Below, piece by piece: positions 1 through 11,086 of a stretch of DNA of 46,458 bases. Origin of the DNA: Gammaproteobacteria bacterium. Lineage in GTDB: Bacteria; Pseudomonadota; Gammaproteobacteria; SZUA-140. Location of the stretch: contig QIGV01000072.1 of NCBI GenBank assembly GCA_003230085.1, forward strand, positions 1 through 46,458. Reading direction: 5' to 3'. The first letter of the stretch is position 1; the number at the start of each line of letters is the position of its first letter. Position numbers and translations under genes: made by a program. The notes under the pieces were generated by a model that worked only from the letters and a program-made list of their open reading frames with translations, did not search any database and was not told the origin of the DNA.

Positions 1-84
1 ATATTAAAATGGGTTTACTGAAAATTATACAACGCCTGATTTGTTAACTGCCAAGATCACCTGTTTATTATGCGGCTTTTATTC

Positions 85-119
85 TTGACCTTGGTGTACC
101 ACACAGGCTGAGCTACACT
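85..119 (+). promoter_or_regulatory. Putative promoter of pgl-glgX with a degenerate MerR-type dyad
   Basis: TTGACC (85-90) is followed by a dyad of the form CCTtgGTG...CACacAGG, very like the operators at 22.5, 37.0 and 44.9 kb. The nearest -10, TACACT (114-119), lies 23 bp from TTGACC, too long for MerR-type activation. It lies 17 bp from an alternative -35, TTGGTG (91-96), so an ordinary sigma-70 promoter overlapping the dyad is equally possible. It precedes pgl by about 40 bp. Confidence 0.35.
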
Positions 120-156
120 ATCAACCCTTAAAAAACAGAATAACAATCAAATTACC

Positions 157-834
157 ATGAAAAATAACCGCTGGCATATATTGCCGGACCCGCAAACCCT
201 GGCTGAAACTGCCGCAAAAATAATTGAAGAATGTTCACAGTCCGCACTTACAGAAAAAGGCGCGTTTAAAATCGTACTGGCAGGAGGTACGACGCCAGAG
301 AAAATTTACCAGCATCTTGCTAAAATTAAAACAGACTGGTCCTGCTGGTCCATATATTTTGGAGATGAACGCTGCCTGCCGATTGATGACCCGCAGCGAA
401 ACAGCATAATGGCCACCCACAGCTGGCTGAAACACGTCTCCATTCCAGAAAACAATATACACCCCATTCCAGCAGAATTGGGGCCTGAAGCGGCTGCCCA
501 ACGCTATGCTGGAGAAATTGAAAGCGCTCTCCCTTTCGACCTGGTTCTGCTGGGTATGGGTGAAGATGGGCACACAGCCAGTCTGTTCCCAGGCCAGCAC
601 CATAATACGACGGAACTGGTGCATCCGGTACATGAAGCACCCAAGCCGCCTCCAGAGCGCGTCTCTCTCAGCCTTGAGGCGCTAAATAATAGCAACACCG
701 TCATCATACTTGTGGCGGGTGCTGCTAAACGCAAGGCGGTACAGCAATGGCAAGCCGATGAGGATTTACCGATTGCATCGATTCATGGTCGTAACGGCTG
801 TGAAATCTATCTGGATCTTGCAGCACAGCCGTAA
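157..834 (+). CDS. pgl: 6-phosphogluconolactonase
   Basis: Hydrolyses 6-phosphogluconolactone to 6-phosphogluconate in the oxidative pentose phosphate pathway, in the cytosol. At 225 aa it has the usual length of the DevB/SOL-type lactonase family. Visible family motifs are VLAGGTTP (about residues 40-47), YFGDER (about 67-73) and LLGMGEDGHTASLFPG (about 131-146), the phosphosugar-binding and catalytic segments. The ATG start has no strong Shine-Dalgarno sequence but gives the expected N-terminus. It is followed after 57 bp by glgX on the same strand, so the two are probably co-transcribed, pairing glycogen-derived glucose phosphate with NADPH production. The partner zwf is not in the window. 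Confidence 0.93.
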   Translation: MKNNRWHILPDPQTLAETAAKIIEECSQSALTEKGAFKIVLAGGTTPEKIYQHLAKIKTDWSCWSIYFGDERCLPIDDPQRNSIMATHSWLKHVSIPENNIHPIPAELGPEAAAQRYAGEIESALPFDLVLLGMGEDGHTASLFPGQHHNTTELVHPVHEAPKPPPERVSLSLEALNNSNTVIILVAGAAKRKAVQQWQADEDLPIASIHGRNGCEIYLDLAAQP

Positions 835-891
835 TAAATCGTACATAAAACTATCAACTCTTCCCTGTAGTGACACAAATTTCTCCTACTC

Positions 892-2976
892 ATGACAAAT
901 ATACTTAAACAACACTACGACATCCTCCCTGGCAAGCAGTATCCCGGTGGCGCAACATTCGCCCCTGAAGGCATTAACTTCTCCATCTTCAGTCACCACG
1001 CTACCAGCGTCGAACTACTGCTTTTTGAAAACGCTGACAGCACCCAGCCCTTCCAGATCATTTCTCTCGAACAGCGTTATCATCGCACTTTCTTTTTCTG
1101 GCATGTATTGGTCAAGGATTTACCTGTGGGCGCCTATTACGCCTGGCGTATCGACGGCCCGGGTGATGTGGAGCATACGGGATTTCGCTTCAATCGCAAC
1201 AAGGTGCTGCTGGATCCCTGGGCACGCGCCATTTCCGACAAGCTGTGGAATCACCAGCACGCCTGTGATGAAGATGATAATACAACCACTTCAATGCGCG
1301 CCATCGTGGTCGATAACCGCTACGACTGGGAGGATGACCAACCATCGCAGGTTCTCCCGGAACATACGATCATCTATGAAATGCACGTGGGTGGTTTTAC
1401 CCGCCATAGTAGTTCGAGCGTTACCCACCCCGGCACCTTTCAGGGGCTCATAGAGAAAATCCCCTATCTCAAGGCACTGGGCATCACGCATGTAGAACTC
1501 CTGCCTATCATGGCCTTCGATGAACAGGATGTACCGCCTGGAGTGGCAGCCCTGGGACTTAATAATTATTGGGGTTACAGCACCCACAGTTTTTACAGCC
1601 CGCACCCTGGTTACTGCGTCACACCCGATGATGGCAGCCATGTACGGGAGTTCCGCGACATGGTCAAGGCGCTGCACAAGGCTGACATCGGCATCATTCT
1701 TGATGTCGTTTTCAACCACACTGCCGAAGGTGGCGTAGATGGCCCGACCATCAATTTCAAAGGTATCGGCAATGAAGCCTTCTACCACCTTGAGCCTGAA
1801 GACCGTAGCCAGTACCGCGACTATACTGGCTGCGGCAATACCGTAAACTGCAATCATCCACTGGTAGCAAGATTCATCGTAGACTGCCTGGAATACTGGT
1901 CCAAGGAAATGCATGTAGATGGATTCCGCTTTGACCTGGCAAGTGTTCTTTCGCGTGGTGAGGATGGCAAACCGCTGTATCACGCGCCAGTATTATGGAA
2001 TATAGAATTCTCAGAAGCATTGATCAATAAACGCATCATCGCCGAGGCCTGGGACGCAGTAGGTCTTTATCAGGTGGGCGACTTTCCGGGGTACCGCTGG
2101 GCTGAATGGAATGGCCGCTACCGGGATACGATACGAAAATTTATCCGCGGTGATAGCGGTCTCATTGAGGAAGTCGCGTCACGCATTGCCGGTAGCAGCG
2201 ACCTCTACCAGCCCCGCGACCGGCTGCCAGCCAATAGTATCAATTTCGTCACCTGCCACGATGGATTTAGCCTGCTCGATCAGGTCAGCTATGATCACAA
2301 GCACAACGAATCGAATGGGGAGGATAACCGTGATGGCTCTGACAATAACCTGAGCTGGAATTGTGGTATCGAAGGCCCGACAGACCAGGAAGAAATCCTT
2401 ACACTGAGACACCGCCAGGCCAGGAATTTTATGGCCATACTGTGCCTCAGTCAGGGCGTCCCCATGATGCACGCCGGCGATGAACTGCTAAGAACCCAAC
2501 AAGGCAACAATAACGTCTATTGTCAAAACAACGAACTGGGCTGGTTTGATTGGAATCTGGTTGATATCAACAGCGACATGCTGCGCTTCACCCGCGAAAT
2601 AATTGCATTTCGCAAGCGCCATCCCTGCCTCATGCAACCCCGCTTTCTGACGGGTGTCAAAAATGAAGGCGCAGATATTACCTGGCATGGGCTCCACTTG
2701 CACCAACCCCTGTGGGGCGACCCTGCCGGCCAGATCCTGGCCTTTACTTTGACAGAACTGGCGCCTGGTAATAGCCATCTTCATATCATGCTGAACATGG
2801 GCAAGGAGGAACAGCAATTACAGCTGCCACTGATTCCCGAGCGTTATTGGCATCTCGCCATCGATACGTTTCTGGAACGGCCCAATGATATCCTGGCAAT
2901 TTCTGAACAGACAGCTATGACAGAATCCAGTTATCGTATCCAGGCACACAGCATCGCTGTCTTTGAAAGCCGTTAG
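892..2976 (+). CDS. glgX: Glycogen debranching enzyme GlgX
   Basis: Isoamylase-type GH13 enzyme that hydrolyses alpha-1,6 branches of phosphorylase-limit glycogen. The 694-aa protein starts with a CBM48-like beta domain (about residues 15-110) and continues with the catalytic barrel. The four GH13 regions are visible: DVVFNHT (about 270), GFRFDLAS with the nucleophile Asp (about 342), IAEAWD with the acid/base Glu (about 382) and FVTCHDG (about 452). It probably shares a transcript with pgl. A glycogen phosphorylase gene lies at the far end of the window (43.2-44.9 kb), so both enzymes for glycogen breakdown are present in separate operons. A RAYT element begins 7 bp after its stop codon. Confidence 0.95.
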   Translation: MTNILKQHYDILPGKQYPGGATFAPEGINFSIFSHHATSVELLLFENADSTQPFQIISLEQRYHRTFFFWHVLVKDLPVGAYYAWRIDGPGDVEHTGFRFNRNKVLLDPWARAISDKLWNHQHACDEDDNTTTSMRAIVVDNRYDWEDDQPSQVLPEHTIIYEMHVGGFTRHSSSSVTHPGTFQGLIEKIPYLKALGITHVELLPIMAFDEQDVPPGVAALGLNNYWGYSTHSFYSPHPGYCVTPDDGSHVREFRDMVKALHKADIGIILDVVFNHTAEGGVDGPTINFKGIGNEAFYHLEPEDRSQYRDYTGCGNTVNCNHPLVARFIVDCLEYWSKEMHVDGFRFDLASVLSRGEDGKPLYHAPVLWNIEFSEALINKRIIAEAWDAVGLYQVGDFPGYRWAEWNGRYRDTIRKFIRGDSGLIEEVASRIAGSSDLYQPRDRLPANSINFVTCHDGFSLLDQVSYDHKHNESNGEDNRDGSDNNLSWNCGIEGPTDQEEILTLRHRQARNFMAILCLSQGVPMMHAGDELLRTQQGNNNVYCQNNELGWFDWNLVDINSDMLRFTREIIAFRKRHPCLMQPRFLTGVKNEGADITWHGLHLHQPLWGDPAGQILAFTLTELAPGNSHLHIMLNMGKEEQQLQLPLIPERYWHLAIDTFLERPNDILAISEQTAMTESSYRIQAHSIAVFESR

Positions 2977-2982
2977 AAAATT

Positions 2983-3007
2983 AATTAAGGGGACAGTATA
3001 CTTAATT
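2983..3007 (+). repeat. Left terminal inverted repeat of the RAYT element
   Basis: A 25-bp repeat beginning AATTAAGGGG and ending CTTAATT. It is the inverted partner of 3756-3780 with one mismatch. It is itself partly palindromic, with AATTAAG at one end and CTTAATT at the other. Confidence 0.85.
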
Positions 3008-3034
3008 AAAATCCAGCACAGCCGTCAGACTTGG

Positions 3035-3688
3035 TTATGTCTTGGGCCCCGGGCGAGCGGGTCTCAGGGGTCTGCCTGCTAGCACCTCGGCTGTTTGTAT
3101 AAACCGATTATCCCCAAGTGGCCTACCGGTGCGTGAATGTTTTCGCAGAGCGTCAAGTCTCTGTTCAGTTTCAGCATCACCCAGGTAACCTTGCCAGTCC
3201 TTTATTCTCCCAAGCAGAGGAGATACACGGACAAAAACATCGTCTCGGCCACGGAGATGTGCACGCGCACTTGACCAAGGCCAGTCCTGAGCATTTTTCA
3301 CCATGCTTGCCCGAACCGGATTTAGTTCGACATAGCGGACCGCAGCAAGTAAATGTTCCTCATCCATTGGGAAGGAATGAAACCGCTCCTGCCAAAGATG
3401 GCCTCGCCAGTCATTCCTTAAATTGATCATTCGTGTATAGCGCCGATGGGCCTCGGCAAGCGATTCACGCAACCCTTCCGCTGCTTGAGGAACGAGTATC
3501 AGATGAACATGATTGGGCATCAGGCAATAAGCCCAGCATTCCGTCCGAGCAGCACTGCAAGCCTTGGCTACAAGACCCAGATAAATCTGGTAGTCATTCC
3601 GGGAAAAAAATATCTTCTGTCGCCGGTTCCCCCGCTGCGTTACATGATGAGGATACCCGGGCAAAACCACCCGTGGAATACGTGGCAT
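3035..3688 (-). CDS. REP-associated tyrosine transposase (Y1_Tnp/IS200-like, RAYT)
   Basis: A 217-aa HUH-superfamily single-strand endonuclease. The metal-binding motif HVH is at residues 60-62 (MPNHVHLI). The catalytic tyrosine is probably Tyr119 in VRYVELNPVRA, the RAYT-type signature. The start MPRIPRVVLPGYPHHV is typical of the family, and a GGAGGAA Shine-Dalgarno sequence lies just upstream. RAYTs are domesticated transposases usually linked to short palindromic intergenic repeats. Here the linked repeats are the flanking 25-bp inverted copies. The frame is intact and has all catalytic residues, so it may be active. Confidence 0.9.
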   Translation of the reverse strand: MPRIPRVVLPGYPHHVTQRGNRRQKIFFSRNDYQIYLGLVAKACSAARTECWAYCLMPNHVHLILVPQAAEGLRESLAEAHRRYTRMINLRNDWRGHLWQERFHSFPMDEEHLLAAVRYVELNPVRASMVKNAQDWPWSSARAHLRGRDDVFVRVSPLLGRIKDWQGYLGDAETEQRLDALRKHSRTGRPLGDNRFIQTAEVLAGRPLRPARPGPKT

Positions 3689-3755
3689 ACCGTTCCTCCT
3701 TGAACAGTTTTATTTATATACCGCCAGCCAATTCTAACAGAATTCTTGATCGGAT

Positions 3756-3780
3756 AATTAAGTATACTGTCCCCGTAATT
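3756..3780 (-). repeat. Right terminal inverted repeat of the RAYT element
   Basis: Inverted copy of 2983-3007 with one mismatch (G for A next to the GGGG run on the complementary strand). It lies 14 bp beyond the end of the SulP gene. Confidence 0.85.
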
Positions 3781-3793
3781 CGCTCAGAATTCC

Positions 3794-5317
3794 TCAGGCG
3801 AGTCTGTCATCCGCCACCCGGTAGCTGGGGTCTTCAATCACATTGGCCTCCACCAGATTACCTGCTTTTTCCAGTAGTACACGACATTCCACGCTCAGAT
3901 GACGTATATGTAATGTCTTGCCGGCATTGACGTAGCGCTCCGCAAGGGAATCAATCGCCTCCAGGCCGGAATGATCGTAGACTCGGGTATTTTTAAAATC
4001 GACCACGACGTCTTCAGGATCATTGCGCGGGTCAAACAAGTTTCGAAAACTGTGAATGGAACCGAAAAACAGGGGGCCGCGTAGCTCATAGACCTTGGTG
4101 CCTTTCTCATCAATATGATGGTCGCAATCCATGCGCTTGGCGGCAGCCCAGGCGAACACCACTGCAGAGACAATCACTCCCACAACAACCGCGACCGCTA
4201 GATCGGTTGCCACGGTAACCCCTGACACCAATACCAGGACAAAGGCATCCGCCTTGGGCACTTTGCCCAGGATACGCAGGCTTGACCATTCAAAGGTACC
4301 GACCACGACGATAAACATCACGCCGATCAGAGCGGCCAGGGGGATCATCTCAATCAATGGTGAGGCAAACAGAATGAAGGCGAGCAAAAATAGTGCGGCC
4401 GAAATCCCGGATGCCCGCCCACGCCCGCCCGAATTCACATTGATCATGCTCTGGCCAATCATCGCGCAACCACCCATGCCACCAAAAAAACCGGTCACCA
4501 CATTGGCCGTACCCTGCCCGATACATTCACGATTGCCACGGCCACGGGTTTCAGTCAGCTCATCGATCAGGGTCATGGTCAGCAGAGATTCAATCAGGCC
4601 AATAGCCGCCAGGATCGCGGCATACGGCAAGATGATCCATAATGTCTCCCATACAAGCGGGACTGCGGGTATATGAAAATCAGGCAATCCGCCGGCGATA
4701 GAAGCCATGTCGCCCACCGTCCGCACATCAAAGCCGAAAAAATACACCAGCAGGGTCACGACCACTATCGCCACCAGGGGAGCAGGCACCGCCTTGGTGA
4801 AACGCGGCAGAAAATGAATGATCGCCATCGTCAGGCCAATCAAGGCAAGCAGGAGCCACAGTGCCGAGCCGCTCAGCCACTCACTACTGTCCCCGGGCAT
4901 TTTGAAGTGCTGTAACTGGGCGAGAAAGATCACAATTGCGAGACCGTTCACAAAACCCAGCATAACCGGGTATGGCACCAGGCGAATAAATTTCCCCAGT
5001 TTCAGCAAGCCGACACTGACCTGGATTATTCCCATCAGCACCACGGCGGCAAACAGATACTCCACACCATGCCGGGCAACCAGATCGACCATGACAACCG
5101 CCAGGGCGCCGGTAGCGCCCGAAATCATGCCCGGACGACCGCCGATAGCCGCCGTGATCAACCCCACCATAAATGCGGCATACAATCCGACCAGGGGTCC
5201 GACACCTGCCACAAAAGCAAAGGCAATGGCCTCGGGAACCAGGGCCAGGGCCACGGTCAAACCGGATAATAGATCATTTTTCAGATTGGAGGTGGGCATC
5301 GCCCTTAGTTCAAACAT
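3794..5317 (-). CDS. SulP-family anion transporter with STAS domain
   Basis: A 507-aa inner-membrane transporter of the SLC26/SulP family, which moves sulfate, bicarbonate or other anions. The N-terminal motif [25 protein letters not shown] is the conserved first-helix region. About 10-14 hydrophobic segments follow, with [16 protein letters not shown] in the conserved second half. A cytoplasmic STAS domain occupies about residues 395-490 ([20 protein letters not shown]). The sequence does not decide the substrate. Bicarbonate uptake would suit an autotroph and sulfate would suit sulfur metabolism. It is transcribed divergently from the small membrane protein at 5522. MPTSN, six codons in, is an alternative start. 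Confidence 0.88.
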   Translation of the reverse strand: MFELRAMPTSNLKNDLLSGLTVALALVPEAIAFAFVAGVGPLVGLYAAFMVGLITAAIGGRPGMISGATGALAVVMVDLVARHGVEYLFAAVVLMGIIQVSVGLLKLGKFIRLVPYPVMLGFVNGLAIVIFLAQLQHFKMPGDSSEWLSGSALWLLLALIGLTMAIIHFLPRFTKAVPAPLVAIVVVTLLVYFFGFDVRTVGDMASIAGGLPDFHIPAVPLVWETLWIILPYAAILAAIGLIESLLTMTLIDELTETRGRGNRECIGQGTANVVTGFFGGMGGCAMIGQSMINVNSGGRGRASGISAALFLLAFILFASPLIEMIPLAALIGVMFIVVVGTFEWSSLRILGKVPKADAFVLVLVSGVTVATDLAVAVVVGVIVSAVVFAWAAAKRMDCDHHIDEKGTKVYELRGPLFFGSIHSFRNLFDPRNDPEDVVVDFKNTRVYDHSGLEAIDSLAERYVNAGKTLHIRHLSVECRVLLEKAGNLVEANVIEDPSYRVADDRLA

Positions 5318-5521
5318 TCACGGTATTCCAGGGTCAGTTGACAAAAACAAAGAGGAAAAAAGCGCTGAAGTATATAACAGATTGAATCAAGCACCAATAA
5401 CCCATGGAAGAATACCTGAGAATGGCCTGCTGAACTTGCGTCGCAATACTCCCTTGTGTCAACATCAGGGGTTCATTTTCGATCACGAATAACATGGTCA
5501 CTATTCAAGGAAGTCACTGAT

Positions 5522-5887
5522 ATGAACAAAGTTGATTTTGGAGTCATCAAGGCCTTTCAGTTTCTGGCTCTGCTGTTTTTTACCTTTACCGTATTTCTTT
5601 ATTACGGCTCTATACTGCTGATTGCCCTAACTATCTTGCAATATCTCGCGATGATCTTTTCCCTGTTTGGTTCGTTTCTATCGGGCATCATCTCATTCGC
5701 AGCGCTTATCGGGCTGTGCTATTACATATACAAGCTTCCGGGACTAGTGGGTGCCTTACTGGAGATAGGAATGGAGATCATCAAACTGGGTTATAAAACC
5801 ATCTGCCATTTTGGTGAATTAGCGGAAAAAGCTAAGGGCGAACAAACGACAGAAAAGCAGGACTCTGACCAAGCCAGCGCCCAGTAG
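5522..5887 (+). CDS. Small membrane protein of unknown function
   Basis: The 121-aa protein is not recognised. It has three hydrophobic segments (about residues 10-35, 38-55 and 58-75), then an amphipathic stretch (LLEIGMEIIKLGYKTI) and a charged, Gln/Lys-rich tail. The ORF track starts at 5456, but ATG 5522 is preferred because AAGGA lies 8-12 nt upstream and the longer N-terminus is not protein-like. It is divergent from the SulP gene, so the two may share regulation. It converges on purA. Confidence 0.65.
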   Translation: MNKVDFGVIKAFQFLALLFFTFTVFLYYGSILLIALTILQYLAMIFSLFGSFLSGIISFAALIGLCYYIYKLPGLVGALLEIGMEIIKLGYKTICHFGELAEKAKGEQTTEKQDSDQASAQ

Positions 5888-5962
5888 CTAGCTCCAGGGA
5901 TAAAGCAGACCCAACTATACTCTCGTACGTCTAAACCCGTAGGCAATTATGGCTGGGTGCGC

Positions 5963-8474
<2,512 letters not shown>

Positions 8475-8553
8475 TTTGAACCAGTCGTGATTTAAGGGTA
8501 GCAGGTATATACGCTGCTATTGTCCGGGCAGAATATTAAACCAGAAATAAAAA

Positions 8554-8739
8554 TCATCTTAACAGATACAATAGCAGGACACCGACAACCATACTGGACA
8601 AGCCGGCAAAGCGTAATGTCTGATCATTTATTTTAAGCATACTGACGACTATCCGACGCATAAGCGCTGGATTAAGAAAGGGGATCATCCCCTCGATTAT
8701 CAATAGCAGGGCCAGGGCTGCTAACAGATCGTGCCACAT
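8554..8739 (-). CDS. DUF2065 (YjeT-like) small inner-membrane protein
   Basis: A 61-aa protein of two hydrophobic helices (residues 3-20 and 45-60) joined by a short basic segment (NPALMRRIVVSML). The sequence and the position between hflC and hisZ/purA match the DUF2065/YjeT family, whose role is unknown. It lies 29 bp after the hflC stop and is probably part of the hflKC transcript. Confidence 0.88.
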   Translation of the reverse strand: MWHDLLAALALLLIIEGMIPFLNPALMRRIVVSMLKINDQTLRFAGLSSMVVGVLLLYLLR

Positions 8740-8768
8740 GCAGTTGCCTTAGCAATACTGGTCGACAC

Positions 8769-9647
8769 TCATTTAGGAGCATTCCCCTTCGCACTCTTGA
8801 AGTACTTGAAGAAGTCTGAATCAGGCTCGAGCACCAGAATATCATTCTCCGTCCTGAACGTGGCTTTATAGGCATTCAGGCTCCTGTAAAATGAATAGAA
8901 TTCAGGGTCATTATTGTAGGCCTTGGCATAGATCTCTGCTGCCTTGGCGTCTCCCTGACCACGGGTCTGCTCGGCTTCTCTAAAGGCCTCCGCAACAATG
9001 ACCGTGCGCTGGCGATCGGCATCTGCACGAATTCGCTCAGCAGCTTCTGCGCCCTTTGAACGCAGGTCTTTAGCAGTACGCGCCCGCTCCGCCTCCATGC
9101 GCCGGTATACAGAGTTGCTGATATCCTCTGGTAAGTCGATACGTTTGATTCGCACATCGACTACCTCTATACCGAATTCTGTTGCCTGGATTTCTGTATT
9201 GGCGAGCAGGATATCCATGATTTTCTTGCGATCACCGGAAATAACATTCTGGATCGTACGCTTACCAAACTCGCTCCGCAGACCGTCCTTGATAATCTGG
9301 GACAGGCGGATATTAGCACGGAGAGTATCACCACCCATGGTCGTGTAGTACAAGCCAACATCATCGATACGCCATTTCACAAATGAATCGACGATGACAT
9401 TCTTTTTCTCCGCAGTCAGATACCTTTCCGGATCGGCATCCAGCGTCTGTATCCGTGCATCAAACTTCTTGATATTGTTAATGACAGGAATCTTGAAATG
9501 CAGTCCGGGCTCGTAATCCGTACGGACGATTTCACCAAATTTAAAAAGTGCGGCACGCTCCCATTCCTTCACGGTAAACAGGGATCCCCATGCGAGAACC
9601 AGGATCAAAATTAAAACAATGCCGATGAGTGGCTTACTGTTTCCCAT
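8769..9647 (-). CDS. hflC: HflC, SPFH-domain modulator of FtsH
   Basis: A 292-aa membrane-anchored SPFH (stomatin/prohibitin) protein that assembles with HflK into a periplasmic cage around the FtsH protease. One N-terminal transmembrane helix (about residues 6-25) is followed by the SPFH domain (about 26-190) and an Ala/Glu/Arg-rich coiled coil (RMEAERARTAKDLRSKGAEAAE). Its ATG overlaps the hflK stop codon by one base (TAATG), showing translational coupling. Confidence 0.96.
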   Translation of the reverse strand: MGNSKPLIGIVLILILVLAWGSLFTVKEWERAALFKFGEIVRTDYEPGLHFKIPVINNIKKFDARIQTLDADPERYLTAEKKNVIVDSFVKWRIDDVGLYYTTMGGDTLRANIRLSQIIKDGLRSEFGKRTIQNVISGDRKKIMDILLANTEIQATEFGIEVVDVRIKRIDLPEDISNSVYRRMEAERARTAKDLRSKGAEAAERIRADADRQRTVIVAEAFREAEQTRGQGDAKAAEIYAKAYNNDPEFYSFYRSLNAYKATFRTENDILVLEPDSDFFKYFKSAKGNAPK

Positions 9648-10867
9648 TAGCGTGTCTCCCTGCTACGCAAAGCTCTGCGCGAGCGCTGCGATGTGTTTTG
9701 TTGTGGCGCCGTTGACGTCAGGCTATCCAGCTGATTGTTCTGTAGCAAAGACCTTGGTGAGAAATTGCGCCCGGAATCCTGCATGATCCGGTCAAGCGGG
9801 AGATACAGTAGATTATTACCCCCCTCGACATCCAGCATGACTTTTCTGGATTTGCTCAGCACTTCTTCAATAGCATCCAGATACAAACGCTCACGGGTCA
9901 CTTCAGGGGCTTTTTTATACTCCGCCAATAACTGGGTAAACCGGCTGGCCTCACCCTCGGCTCGATCGACAACCTGGGATTTATAGGCATCCGACTCCGC
10001 CAGCATGCGGGCAGATTGCCCCCTTGCCTCAGGCAATACACCGTTGGCATAGGCTTCCGCCTCATTTTTAAGGCGGTCCCTGTCTTCACGGGCCTTGATG
10101 GCATCGTTAAAGGCGCCCTGCACCTCTTCAGGCGGCTGCGCATCTTGCATGTTGACGCTGGTTATAATCAAGCCAGCACCATAGCGGTCCAGGATTTCCT
10201 GTGTAATCGTCTCAGTGCGGGAGACAATTTCACTACGTCCTTCCGTCAATACAAAATCCATCTTGCTTTTACCAATCGTTGTACGCAGTGCACTTTCTGT
10301 AGCCTGATGCAAAGTCAGATCAGGGTTGCGCACATTGAATAAATAATTCTTGGCATCCTTGATCTGGTACTGAACTGCCAATTTGATATCAATAATGTTT
10401 TCATCCTGCGTCAGCATCAAAGCCTCACGCGGTACATTCTGTACGCCCTGACCATTGCCACCGGCAGAACGATAACCAATCTCGACGTTACGAATCTCTT
10501 CGACATTCACCACTTCAACGGTATCGACGGGGAAAGGGATGCGCCAGTGAAGACCGGCCTCGGTCGTTTCAAGATATTTTCCCAGACGCAGTACAACGCC
10601 ACGGTTTCCCTGATCAACGGTATACAGCCCGGTTGCAGCCCACAGCGTCAGGATGATTGCAGCAATGATACTCAAACTGGTTGCACCAGCCTTGAATCCA
10701 CCGCCTCCCGATCCGCTGCCGCCTTTGCCGCCTTTGCCGCCGAATATCCCGCTCAGTTTTTCCTGCAGCTTGCGGACTACTTCATCAAGATCAGGTGGGC
10801 CCTGTTCATTTTTTTGATCGCCCCACGGATCTTTATCTTTTTGACCTCCCGGTTCATTCCAGGCCAT
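9647..10867 (-). CDS. hflK: HflK, SPFH-domain modulator of FtsH
   Basis: A 406-aa partner of HflC. The cytoplasmic N-terminus is rich in Gly, Pro and Lys, with an FGGKGGKGGSGSGGGG stretch (about residues 42-58). It is followed by a transmembrane helix (about 64-86), the SPFH domain (VDQGNRGVVLRLGKYLETTEAGLHWRIPFP) and a long coiled coil. The C-terminal tail is Asn/Gln/Arg-rich. The gene lies 219 bp downstream of hflX, with a hairpin terminator between, so it may have its own promoter. Confidence 0.96.
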   Translation of the reverse strand: MAWNEPGGQKDKDPWGDQKNEQGPPDLDEVVRKLQEKLSGIFGGKGGKGGSGSGGGGFKAGATSLSIIAAIILTLWAATGLYTVDQGNRGVVLRLGKYLETTEAGLHWRIPFPVDTVEVVNVEEIRNVEIGYRSAGGNGQGVQNVPREALMLTQDENIIDIKLAVQYQIKDAKNYLFNVRNPDLTLHQATESALRTTIGKSKMDFVLTEGRSEIVSRTETITQEILDRYGAGLIITSVNMQDAQPPEEVQGAFNDAIKAREDRDRLKNEAEAYANGVLPEARGQSARMLAESDAYKSQVVDRAEGEASRFTQLLAEYKKAPEVTRERLYLDAIEEVLSKSRKVMLDVEGGNNLLYLPLDRIMQDSGRNFSPRSLLQNNQLDSLTSTAPQQNTSQRSRRALRSRETR

Positions 10868-10985
10868 TTGCTACTCCATTTTCTCAGTATTGATCTAAAT
10901 CATGTAAACCAGCTTCACATGATACCTCTACAAGGGAAACACTTTCACTACGCAACTAGGCGAATGCTACTACAATATTACTAAA

Positions 10986-11012
10986 GGCGCTGATTTTATG
11001 GCTCTCAGCGCC
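10986..11012 (-). terminator. Probable intrinsic terminator after hflX
   Basis: GGCGCTGA and TCAGCGCC form a perfect 8-bp stem with an 11-nt loop. On the minus strand it is followed by TTTAGTAAT, a weak U tract. It lies about 75 bp past the hflX stop and would separate miaA-hfq-hflX from hflKC. The rest of the 10868-11086 gap shows no gene. Confidence 0.55.
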
Positions 11013-11086
11013 TCATCGCAAGTATTTCCAGGGGACTCATACCCCAGGGGGTTCTGAATATAGTCCAGCTCGACCAAGTCTGCACC

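Larger units (their letters stand above)
2983..3780. mobile_element. RAYT/Y1 transposase element bounded by 25-bp inverted repeats
   Basis: The unit of about 800 bp consists of one Y1 transposase gene flanked by inverted copies of a 25-bp sequence containing GGGGACAGTATACTTAATT. The two copies agree at 24 of 25 positions when one is reverse-complemented. It sits exactly between the 3' ends of glgX and the SulP gene, a neutral landing place. No target-site duplication is apparent, as expected for single-strand HUH transposition. Confidence 0.75.

Noticed and set aside
1291-1983. Minus-strand 230-aa ORF inside glgX
   Set aside because: Shadow of the strongly conserved GH13 coding frame; the translation shows no family features. 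The same holds for 4131-4676, 4818-5492, 7027-7563, 16680-16925 and other long antisense ORFs.
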